Origin: Iodobacter sp. BJB302
Lineage (GTDB): Bacteria > Pseudomonadota > Gammaproteobacteria > Burkholderiales > Chitinibacteraceae
Direction: 5' to 3'
Length of the DNA: 59,719 nt
Assembly (NCBI RefSeq): GCF_002735645.1
Contig: NZ_PDZG01000024.1
Coordinates: forward strand, 1 to 59,719
The notes under the pieces were generated by a model. The model was not told the DNA's origin and made no database searches. It saw nothing but the letters and a program-made list of their open reading frames with translations. Each line of letters starts with the position of its first letter. The stretch's first letter is position 1. Of the stretch, positions 46,817 through 54,703 are shown piece by piece. Position numbers and translations under genes: made by a program.

Positions 46817-47149
46817 CTACACACTCTTCGCTTTACGAATCAGCAAATAAAGCAAATACACCATCAATACCGGCACGGCTAATGAAATCAGCGCAGGTAA
46901 CAGGCAGGCTAATACGGCGAACAGGCCAATGGCCAGAATAAGTACGGCTACACCAGAAAATACAAAGAATAAAATTGCACCCACAATCAGTAATACGGGA
47001 ATAGCAATCAGCGCATCAGCACCACTGCTTGTCCATTCCCAATTATCCCCATCACCGCTAAAGCTTAAATTCATGCCGTGATTAAAAAAATCTGCCCCCA
47101 CGTAAATTGCCAGCAACAACAGTAATAATGCAATCAGGATATTTTTCAT
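46817..47149 (-). CDS. Small membrane protein of unknown function
   Basis: About 110 aa starting MKNILIALLLLLLAIYVGADF: an N-terminal hydrophobic helix, a short polar loop (SFSGDGDNWEWTSSGAD), then two or three hydrophobic stretches (LIAIPVLLIVGAILFFVFSG, LAVPVLMVYLLYLLIRKAK). The frame is open another 103 codons upstream, but that part is not protein-like. I do not recognise a family. No operon partner. Confidence 0.65.
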   Translation of the reverse strand: MKNILIALLLLLLAIYVGADFFNHGMNLSFSGDGDNWEWTSSGADALIAIPVLLIVGAILFFVFSGVAVLILAIGLFAVLACLLPALISLAVPVLMVYLLYLLIRKAKSV

Positions 47150-47473
47150 CGCAAAACCCAATGTCCTCGTTTGGAATAACTTCAGTATGCAATCACGGCG
47201 AATGGATGAAAACGGCAGAAAGACAGATTGCCGTTTCGCTGGAGCAGACTGCGAATTTTGCGTATTAGAATGCAGCCAGTGGCGAATTTGCACACTCCCT
47301 TGCCTGAAAAACTTCTTTCCCAAGCAGGGCATTAGAATAGCTCTTACAATTTCAAGAGCTGGCAAATCAAGCACAGGCTGAATTTTACAGCCAGGGTAAA
47401 ACCCGCTGTTTTTATAGTATTTATGCCAGAATCTGGCGGGTCTCACCCGCCCTAACAATAGCCGAGCCCCATA
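47150..47473. other. Gap upstream of the alpha-2-macroglobulin gene
   Basis: About 320 bases holding no convincing gene. A small hairpin GGCGGGTCTCACCCGCC lies at 47433-47449, just upstream of the large gene, and resembles the arms of the GTAGGG-type palindrome family. Promoters for both flanking genes should be here. Confidence 0.4.
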
Positions 47474-50400
47474 ATGAACAAAGCCTTGCAGATTTGCTTG
47501 CCCGCTTTCCAGCTTTTATCTCGCGGGATATCCTGGGTTTTAACGCTGCTGTTTGGCGAGGTGAACTGGCAAGCGCCGGGCTGGCTCAAGAAGCTGGCGC
47601 TGTGGCTGGAGGCTGGCGTTCTCTGGATGCGTGCCAAACCTAAGCAAGCGGGGATTGCAACGCTGGCTCTTGCCCTGCTGGCAACGGGTGGAACGATGGG
47701 CTGGCGCTGGTATCAGGCTCAGCCCAAACCACAGAGGGTGAGCTATGTAGTCACCGCGCCAGAGCTGACGCCCTATGACGAAAAAGACCGGCCGCAGCCT
47801 TTGCCGCTGGTGGTTGAATTTAACGAATCTGCTGCACCACTCAAGCAAATCGATCAAGCCGCAGGCGATGGCGTGCAACTTTCCCCTGCCCTAGCAGGAA
47901 GCTGGGTTTGGGAAGGCGATAGAAAACTGGTGTTCCGCCCCAAGGCCGACTGGCCGATTGATGCCGAGTTTGAAGTCTCGCTCGCTAAGAAAAAACTCTT
48001 TGCCGAAAGCGTTAAGCTCGAGGAATACAGCTTTACTTTCAAGACCGCGCCCTTTGCCGCCAATGTGGCCGAATCGCGTTTTTACCAGGACCCGCGCGAC
48101 GCTAACCTTAAAAAACTGGTCGCCACCTTACACTTTAGCCATCCGGTAGACCCTGCCAGCATTCAGAAAAATATCAGCCTGAAGCTGGGCGGCGGGCTGA
48201 GCTATCAAAGCGATAAGGTGCCGCCCTATTCCATCAGCTTTGATAAAGCCAAACTCAACGCCTTTATTCATTCAGCCCCGCTCACTGTTCCTAAAGAAGA
48301 CAGCGATATTCTGCTCACCCTTGCAAAAGGCGCTCAGGCCGCACAGGGCGGCAATAAGCTTGAAGCCGATTTAGACAGCAAGATCAGCGTACCCGGCCTC
48401 TACAGCCTGCGCTTTGATCAGGTGAAAATGCTGCTGGCCGATAATGAGCGTTACGAGCCAGAGCAGGTGGTGATGTTCAGCAGCAATGTGCCGGTATCCG
48501 AAGCCGCGCTCAAAGGCAAAGTGCGTGCCTGGCTGCTGCCAGAATATCCGCCTAATACGCCTAAGGAAGATCAGCGCGGCGTGTATCAATGGGGTGCCAG
48601 CCAGGTTGGGCAGGCCGTGCTCACCAACGCCTTGGCGCTAAAAGCGTTGCCGGGTGAAGAAGAATACGGCACACAACATAGCTGGAAATTCTCTGCCCCC
48701 GTTGGGCGTTCGGTGTTTTTACAAGTGGATGCCGGTGTGCAGGCCTTTGGTGGCTATCAGTCTGGCAAAGTAATGACGCAGGTGTTTCAGGTTGCGCCTT
48801 ATCCCAAAGCCATCAAGCTCTTATCAAATGGCGCGCTGCTTTCTATGGCGTCGGATAAAAAAGTGGCTTTTGTGGCGCGTGGCCTCAGCGGCGTTCGCAT
48901 CGAAGTGGGTCGTTTGCTTCCTAATCAGCTGCATCATCTGGTGGACCAAAATAATGGCAACTTTGCTAAGCCTGAAATCGCCGATCAGTATTTAGATACC
49001 CTGGTCGAGCGCTTCACCGAAGAGCGCACCCTGCCCGCCACCGACCCCGGCAAACCTTACTACGACAGTATTGATCTGACCCGCTATCTGGCGGACAAAA
49101 CTGGCAACCGTCGTGGCGTATTTATGCTGAAACTCACGCCTTTTGATCCTAAAGCGCCTAAAAACCGTGAAGACGAGCCTAGCGATAGCCGCTTTATTTT
49201 GGTTTCTGATTTAGGCGTGCTGGCCAAAACAGCGGTGGACAATAGCAATGATGTGTTTGTGCAATCGATCTCTAGCGGCGAAGCCGTTGCTGCGGCCACG
49301 GTAGAAGTGATTGGCCGCAACGGGCAAACCGTGGCCAGCAGCCAGACCGATGCGCTGGGCCGCGCTCATTTCCCTGCGCTTAAAGATTTAGCCCGCGAAA
49401 AAGCGCCACTGATGTATTTGGTGAAACAGAGCGACGATGTGTCATTTCTGCCGATCAACCGCTACGACAGGCAGCTGAATCTGTCGCGCTTTGATATTGG
49501 CGGCGTGGCCAATGCCGTATCGGCGCAGCAGCTCAGCAGTTTTGTGTTTTCAGACCGGGGCATGTACCGCCCGGGCGAAACGGCCCATATCCACAGCATT
49601 ACCCGCACCGCCAACTGGGCAGGCTCTTTGGCAGGCCTGCCGCTGGAAATCGAAATCACCGATCCGCGCGGGCAGACGGTTAAAAAGGACAAAATCAAGC
49701 TATCCGCCAGCGGTTTTGATAGCGTTGATTTTGCCAGCAGCGAAACCTCGCCCAGCGGCGATTATCAAATCGGCGTTTATCTGGTCAAAGGCAAAGAGCG
49801 CGGCGAACAGATCGGCAGCGGCAGCATCAAAATCAAAGAATTTGAGCCAGACCGCATGAAGGTGAACGCCACGCTGAGCAATGCACCGGTGGAAGGCTGG
49901 ATTAAGCCCGAAGACATCAAGGCTAATGTAAAAGTCATGCATCTGTTTGGCAGCCCAGCCGGTGGGCGGCGCGTAGAAGGAGAAATGATCTTAACGCCTA
50001 GCGTGCCCGCCTTTGCGGCCTATGCCCAATATCGCTTTAGCGAAGCGGGCCAGCTAAAAGAGCCATTTAGAGACGCCCTGCCACCCGCCACCAGCAATGA
50101 TCAGGGGGACGCCGAGCTGACGCTGAATCTGGCGCGCTTTGCCCGCTCTACCTATCAGCTGCATTTAACTGCCCGCGCTTTTGAATCTGGCTCTGGCCGC
50201 GGCGTGGCGGCGGAAAGTGCCGTGCTGGTTTCATCCGCCCCCTATTTAGTCGGGGTAAAAAGCGATGGCGAGCTGGGCTATATCCAGCGCAATGCCAAAC
50301 GTACCGCACACTGGCTGGCAATTGCGCCCAATTTAAAACCAATCGCCGCAGAGCAGCTGACCCTCAGCTGGGTAGAGCGGAAATATGTATCGGTGCTAGT

Positions 50401-53251
50401 GAAACAGCCCGATGAAACTTACAAATATCAATCGCGAAAAAAGGAAATAAACCGCGATAGCAAGCCACTCAGCCTGCCCGCCAGCGGCAGCAATCTGACG
50501 CTACCCACAGCAGAGCCGGGTGATTTTGCGCTGGTCGTGAGGGGGCCGGATGGCGCGGAGCTAAACCGCATCGAATACACCGTGGTGGGCGCAGCCAATA
50601 TTGCCCGTTCTTTAGAGCGCAATGCCGAGCTGCAACTTACCTTAAATAAGAAAGACTACAAGCCCGGTGACGAGATCGAGATCAATATCCGTGCGCCCTA
50701 TACCGGCGCGGGGCTGATCACCATCGAGCGCGATAAAGTCTATAGCCACGTTTGGTTTAAGGCCGACACAACCAGCTCGGTACAAAAAATCACCCTGCCT
50801 AAAGACTTTGAAGGCAATGGCTATATCTCGGTGCAATTTATCCGCAGCCCAAGCAGCGATGAAGTCTATATGAGCCCGCTTTCTTACGGCGTAGTGCCGT
50901 TTGCGGTGAATTTAGACGCAAGGCGCCTGGATGTAAAAATCGCCAACGCCAGGGAAGTGAAACCGGGGCAAAAGCTGGAGCTAAAAGTAAGCAGCAATCA
51001 GGAAGCCCGCGTGGTGGTGTTTGCCGTGGACGAAGGCATCTTGCAAGTGGCGCGTTATAAAACGCCGCAACCGCTGGATTTTTTCTTCCAAAAACGCGCC
51101 CTGGATGTACGTACCAGCCAGATTCTCGACTTAATCCTGCCGGAATTCTCTCGCCTGATGCAGGGCGCAGCGCCGGGTGGAGACGCTGCCGGGCTGCTTG
51201 GCAAACACCTCAATCCGTTTAAACGCAAACGCCAACCCGCCGTAGCGTGGTGGTCGGGGTTGATCGACGTGGGGCCGCAGGGCAAAACGCTAAGCTATAC
51301 CGTGCCGGACACGTTTAACGGCAAATTACGGCTGATGGCCGTGGCAGTCACGGTGGATAAAATCGGCGTCTTTGAAGGCGGCACGCAGGTGCGCGGCGAT
51401 TTAATCCTTAGCCCGAATGTGCCTTATGCGCTGGCCCCTGGGGATGAATTTACCGTCAGCGTAGGCGTGTTTAATAATCTGCGCGCACCGGGCAAGGCCG
51501 CGGTGCAGCTGAAGCTGGACGCCGATGCTGCCTTTACTATGATCTCGCCAGCGCTGCAAAACCTGAACATAGACGGGCAGCGCGAGGCCAATGCCGAGTT
51601 CCGCCTTAAAGCCAACGCGGTACTCGGCTCTGGCTCGCTGCGCTTTACCGCCAGCAGCGGCGGTAAGCAAGGCATTGCCCGGGACGCCGTCAGCATCCGC
51701 CCAGCCGTGCCTTATTCCACCAGGCTGACTGTCGGGCGATTTGATAAGAGCAGCGAAGAAGTCGCGCTGAGCCGTGTGCTGTTTAACGAGCACCGCAAGG
51801 TGATTGCTGGCGTGGCAGGCTCGCCGCTGGTTTGGGCCCAGGGTTTGGCAAGCTTCCTGGATGGCTACGGCTACAGCTGCACCGAGCAGGTGATTAGCAA
51901 GGGCTTCCCCGCTCTGCTGCTGCCTAACTTAGACAGAGCCAAAACGCAGGCTGCGTTTAGCAAGCTGATCCAGATCCTTGCCGAGCGGCAAAATGACGAT
52001 GGCAGCTTTGGCTTGTGGGCCAGCAATCCTGATATCTCGCGCTTTGCATCGGTGTACGCCGTGCATTATTTGCTGGAAGCATCCGAGCGCGGCCTGCCGG
52101 TCAGCCGCGATATGCTGGCCAGAAGCAATGCTTGGCTGGAGCAACTGGCCACCGGCAGCAGCCAGAATCTGGCCGAGGCCAGAGAGCGTGCTTACGCGAT
52201 TTATCTACTCAGCCGCCAGGGCACCATGACCAGCGGCATGATCGCCTCCTTGCAACAGGAGCTGGACGCGCATCACGCCAAAACATGGCAGCAAGACCTG
52301 ACCGCCGCCTATTTAGCCGCCAGCTATAAGCTGCTCAAACAAGATGCCCTGGCGAATAAATTATTTAAAGCCGTGCCGTGGCGCTTGATCGGCAAGAATA
52401 ATCAGGCCGAAACCTATTACGACCCTACCGTGCACGACGCCCAGCGCCTCTATTTGCTGGCCCGCCACTTTAAAGAGCAGCTGAACAGCGTGCCAGCCAG
52501 CGAGTTGAGCGAATTAGGCAAGGCCATCAGCAGCCAAAACTATCACTCGCTGTCTGCGGCCTATTTGATGCTGGGTCTGGAGGCCTTTGGCGCCAATGCG
52601 GGCACATTTACGCTGGCCGAAGTGGATAAAAGCGGCAAAGTCAGTAAGTTAGAAAACAGCGCCGCACTATCCCCTAGCGCCCACCGCGCCCGCTTCGGTA
52701 AAGAAGGCGCACTGCCCGGCTTTTATCTGCTCAGCGAATCGGGCTTTGATAAAGCCCCGCCAAGCGCCGCCATTAAGCAGGGCGTGGAAGTGATCCGTGA
52801 ATACACGGATCTGGCCGGTAAAGTGATCAGCAAGGTGAAAATAGGCGAAGAGTTTTTAGTCCGCCTGCGCCTGCGCGCGGATCAACCCGCTTCCCAAATG
52901 GCAATTGTTGAACTGCTACCCGGCGGCGTAGAAATCGTGCCATCGCCTAAAGAAGAAGCCCCTGAAGTGATCGAAGGTGAGGGGGAAGGTGAGGGAGAAG
53001 CGCCGCAGCGCCCGGCATGGCAAGCGCCGCTGGGTGAAAAACAATCCAACTGGCGGCCAGATTACCTCGATATGCGCGACGACAGATTCGTGCTCTACGG
53101 CAGCATCAGCAAAGACGCCGCCACCTTCGTCTACCGCCTGCGCGCCACACACGCGGGGCTATTTACCAGCCCGGCCCCTTACGCAGAAGGCATGTACAGC
53201 AAGCAACAAGGCCGTGGCGTGGCCGGGAAACTGGAGATTGTGAAGCCTTGA
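47474..53251 (+). CDS. Alpha-2-macroglobulin family protein (YfhM/MagC-like)
   Basis: A 1925 aa periplasmic protease trap-like protein. The N-terminal ~80 residues hold a membrane helix (about 60-77, GIATLALALLATGGTMGW) rather than the lipobox of E. coli YfhM, so it is probably anchored in the inner membrane. It then has many MG domains, the family segment FVFSDRGMYRPGETAHIHS, a bait-like region, and the thioester motif CTEQ (Cys1469, GYGYSCTEQVISKGFP), which should allow covalent capture of attacking proteases. A Glu/Gly-rich stretch precedes the end. Encoded close to pbpC, the peptidoglycan synthase it is thought to act with in repairing and defending the envelope. Confidence 0.94.
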   Translation: MNKALQICLPAFQLLSRGISWVLTLLFGEVNWQAPGWLKKLALWLEAGVLWMRAKPKQAGIATLALALLATGGTMGWRWYQAQPKPQRVSYVVTAPELTPYDEKDRPQPLPLVVEFNESAAPLKQIDQAAGDGVQLSPALAGSWVWEGDRKLVFRPKADWPIDAEFEVSLAKKKLFAESVKLEEYSFTFKTAPFAANVAESRFYQDPRDANLKKLVATLHFSHPVDPASIQKNISLKLGGGLSYQSDKVPPYSISFDKAKLNAFIHSAPLTVPKEDSDILLTLAKGAQAAQGGNKLEADLDSKISVPGLYSLRFDQVKMLLADNERYEPEQVVMFSSNVPVSEAALKGKVRAWLLPEYPPNTPKEDQRGVYQWGASQVGQAVLTNALALKALPGEEEYGTQHSWKFSAPVGRSVFLQVDAGVQAFGGYQSGKVMTQVFQVAPYPKAIKLLSNGALLSMASDKKVAFVARGLSGVRIEVGRLLPNQLHHLVDQNNGNFAKPEIADQYLDTLVERFTEERTLPATDPGKPYYDSIDLTRYLADKTGNRRGVFMLKLTPFDPKAPKNREDEPSDSRFILVSDLGVLAKTAVDNSNDVFVQSISSGEAVAAATVEVIGRNGQTVASSQTDALGRAHFPALKDLAREKAPLMYLVKQSDDVSFLPINRYDRQLNLSRFDIGGVANAVSAQQLSSFVFSDRGMYRPGETAHIHSITRTANWAGSLAGLPLEIEITDPRGQTVKKDKIKLSASGFDSVDFASSETSPSGDYQIGVYLVKGKERGEQIGSGSIKIKEFEPDRMKVNATLSNAPVEGWIKPEDIKANVKVMHLFGSPAGGRRVEGEMILTPSVPAFAAYAQYRFSEAGQLKEPFRDALPPATSNDQGDAELTLNLARFARSTYQLHLTARAFESGSGRGVAAESAVLVSSAPYLVGVKSDGELGYIQRNAKRTAHWLAIAPNLKPIAAEQLTLSWVERKYVSVLVKQPDETYKYQSRKKEINRDSKPLSLPASGSNLTLPTAEPGDFALVVRGPDGAELNRIEYTVVGAANIARSLERNAELQLTLNKKDYKPGDEIEINIRAPYTGAGLITIERDKVYSHVWFKADTTSSVQKITLPKDFEGNGYISVQFIRSPSSDEVYMSPLSYGVVPFAVNLDARRLDVKIANAREVKPGQKLELKVSSNQEARVVVFAVDEGILQVARYKTPQPLDFFFQKRALDVRTSQILDLILPEFSRLMQGAAPGGDAAGLLGKHLNPFKRKRQPAVAWWSGLIDVGPQGKTLSYTVPDTFNGKLRLMAVAVTVDKIGVFEGGTQVRGDLILSPNVPYALAPGDEFTVSVGVFNNLRAPGKAAVQLKLDADAAFTMISPALQNLNIDGQREANAEFRLKANAVLGSGSLRFTASSGGKQGIARDAVSIRPAVPYSTRLTVGRFDKSSEEVALSRVLFNEHRKVIAGVAGSPLVWAQGLASFLDGYGYSCTEQVISKGFPALLLPNLDRAKTQAAFSKLIQILAERQNDDGSFGLWASNPDISRFASVYAVHYLLEASERGLPVSRDMLARSNAWLEQLATGSSQNLAEARERAYAIYLLSRQGTMTSGMIASLQQELDAHHAKTWQQDLTAAYLAASYKLLKQDALANKLFKAVPWRLIGKNNQAETYYDPTVHDAQRLYLLARHFKEQLNSVPASELSELGKAISSQNYHSLSAAYLMLGLEAFGANAGTFTLAEVDKSGKVSKLENSAALSPSAHRARFGKEGALPGFYLLSESGFDKAPPSAAIKQGVEVIREYTDLAGKVISKVKIGEEFLVRLRLRADQPASQMAIVELLPGGVEIVPSPKEEAPEVIEGEGEGEGEAPQRPAWQAPLGEKQSNWRPDYLDMRDDRFVLYGSISKDAATFVYRLRATHAGLFTSPAPYAEGMYSKQQGRGVAGKLEIVKP

Positions 53252-53282
53252 TATGGCGGCTCTTCTGGGGAGCAAAAAAACC

Positions 53283-53330
53283 CAAATCTTGAACCACAGA
53301 GAACACGGAGGACACAGAGTTTCACAGAGA
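53283..53330 (+). repeat. Short dispersed repeat (CACAGAGAACACGGAGG type)
   Basis: AATCTTGAACCACAGAGAAC, then ACGGAGGACACAGAG and TTCACAGAGAAAA, just past the macroglobulin gene. It matches the block at 28796-28880 in inverse orientation. A looser fragment (GGACACAGAGAGCGGGGAGA) lies at 54529. Confidence 0.6.
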
Positions 53331-53490
53331 AAATCGATAATGACTTGGATTTCTCTTTTGTATTCTGGTTCAAGGTTTGTGCACCCAGGCAGTTTCAAAT
53401 GAAGGTAGGGCGGGTGCAAGCCCATACGCGCTAACCATACTGTTTTTTATGAACAAACTGCTAAAGATGCCTTGACCACGCTCTCTGCAC

Positions 53491-53727
53491 GGGGCTTTAG
53501 AATCCCCTTGAAACACGCCGGAGCGAGGAACAAGCGGGGCGGGGTTTCGGCCAGGGGCAGCGAGGCACGAGCGAGTCCCGCCCGCCGCCGCCTCGATTGT
53601 CCGCAGCGAAGGGGCCTTCGTGTTTCGTGGGGCGGCCTTCTTTCGCTTCCTTTCTTGGCCGTTCAAGAAAAGAACGCCCCTGCGGTGGCTACCGCTTCTA
53701 AATCAACGTGCCGAAGGCACTAAAAAG
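53491..53727 (+). repeat. Dispersed ~236 bp intergenic repeat, copy C
   Basis: Third copy, same orientation, from GGGGCTTTAGAATCCCCTTG to ACGTGCCGAAGGCACT. It is closest to copy B over the first 170 bases. Upstream context GACCACGCTCTCTGCAC and the GTAGGGCGGGTG…GCGCTAACCA block at 53405-53440 are shared with copy A, so the full repeat may start about 90 bases earlier. It fills most of the 53252-53909 gap. Confidence 0.9.
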
Positions 53728-53836
53728 GTCTTTTTTTTGCTTAGTGGCAATGCCGCTTCATGGTAAAAGCGGTGCGCAATAAGTGCACAGATCAGATAAA
53801 CTATTGATCCCTAATCCCTGATCGTTTCACCAGATC

Positions 53837-53897
53837 ATGTTGGGTTACGCCAATTTATCCGCAAAAATCCGCGAATAAACCGTCTAACCCAAGCTAC
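53837..53897 (+). repeat. Half copy of the nested palindrome family
   Basis: ATGTTGGGTTACGC at 53837-53850 and CTAACCCAAGCTAC at 53884-53897 correspond to the inner-right and outer-right arms of the full copy at 54563-54677. The left half is missing. It ends 12 bases before the ATG of the IMPACT-family gene. Confidence 0.7.
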
Positions 53898-53909
53898 GCC
53901 AGATACCCC

Positions 53910-54500
53910 ATGACTACATCCCTTGCCACTGCGGTTTCCGCAGAAATCATCATTAAAAAAAGCCGTTTTATTGCCCATATCCACCCCGTGAGCGGCCGCG
54001 CTGAGGCGCTGGCACTGGTCGATGGATATTGGAAGCAACACCCCGAGGCGCGGCATGTTTGCTGGGCTTTGCTCGCGGGCGGCGAATCGGGGATGAATGA
54101 CGATGGCGAGCCATCGGGCACGGCGGCCAAGCCGATTATGAATGTCTTGCAGCACAAACATCTCGATGGCGTATTAGGCGTGGTGGTACGCTATTTTGGC
54201 GGCATCAAGCTGGGCGCTGGCGGCTTAACCCGCGCTTATACCGACGCCATCGCCACCGCCCTGCTGGATGCCGAATATATCACCAGCGTTGCCCAAAACA
54301 ATATCGAAATCGCCCTGCCCTTTGCCGACGAAGGCCGCATCCGCCGCTTTGTCGCCCAAAACGAAGGCATCGTCTTAGGCGTGCACTACAGCAATATCGA
54401 AGCCTATTTACAACTGCAACTCGCCCAGAACAAAACCACTGCGCTGCTGGAAGAAATCAATAATCTATGCGCCGGGCAGGTTCGGCTTACGAGTGGCTGA
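53910..54500 (+). CDS. yigZ: IMPACT/YigZ family protein
   Basis: A 196 aa two-domain protein. The N-terminal UPF0029 domain has KSRFIAHIHPVSG, HVCWALLAG, the signature DDGEPSGTAAKPIMNVL and VVVRYFGGIKLGAGGLTRAY. The C-terminal DUF1949 domain has a ferredoxin-like fold. Bacterial YigZ is of uncertain function; eukaryotic IMPACT tempers Gcn2 signalling. It is lodged between the macroglobulin gene and pbpC, with repeat copies on both sides. Confidence 0.94.
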   Translation: MTTSLATAVSAEIIIKKSRFIAHIHPVSGRAEALALVDGYWKQHPEARHVCWALLAGGESGMNDDGEPSGTAAKPIMNVLQHKHLDGVLGVVVRYFGGIKLGAGGLTRAYTDAIATALLDAEYITSVAQNNIEIALPFADEGRIRRFVAQNEGIVLGVHYSNIEAYLQLQLAQNKTTALLEEINNLCAGQVRLTSG

Positions 54501-54562
54501 TTTGCAAATCTACTACGGAAAAGTTCTGCGGACACAGAGAGCGGGGAGAGCACCAAGTATTT

Positions 54563-54677
54563 GTAGGTTGGGTTAGCAGCTTTATCGCGTAACCCAACAT
54601 TCTTTTACGCCTAAATGTTGGGTTACGCGGTTTTGCCCGCCTTAAAATCGGCGAACAAACCCGCTAACCCAACCTAC
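54563..54677. repeat. Nested long palindrome, copy P1
   Basis: Outer arms GTAGGTTGGGTTAGC (54563-54577) and GCTAACCCAACCTAC (54663-54677) are perfect over 15 bases. Inner arms CGCGTAACCCAACATT (54586-54601) and AATGTTGGGTTACGCG (54614-54629) are perfect over 16. The element looks like a small non-autonomous mobile element or a REP-like unit. It ends 26 bases before the pbpC start codon, so it lies in the pbpC 5' region. Confidence 0.9.
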
Positions 54678-54703
54678 GAGACACTCTCAGCAGGAAACAC
54701 CGC

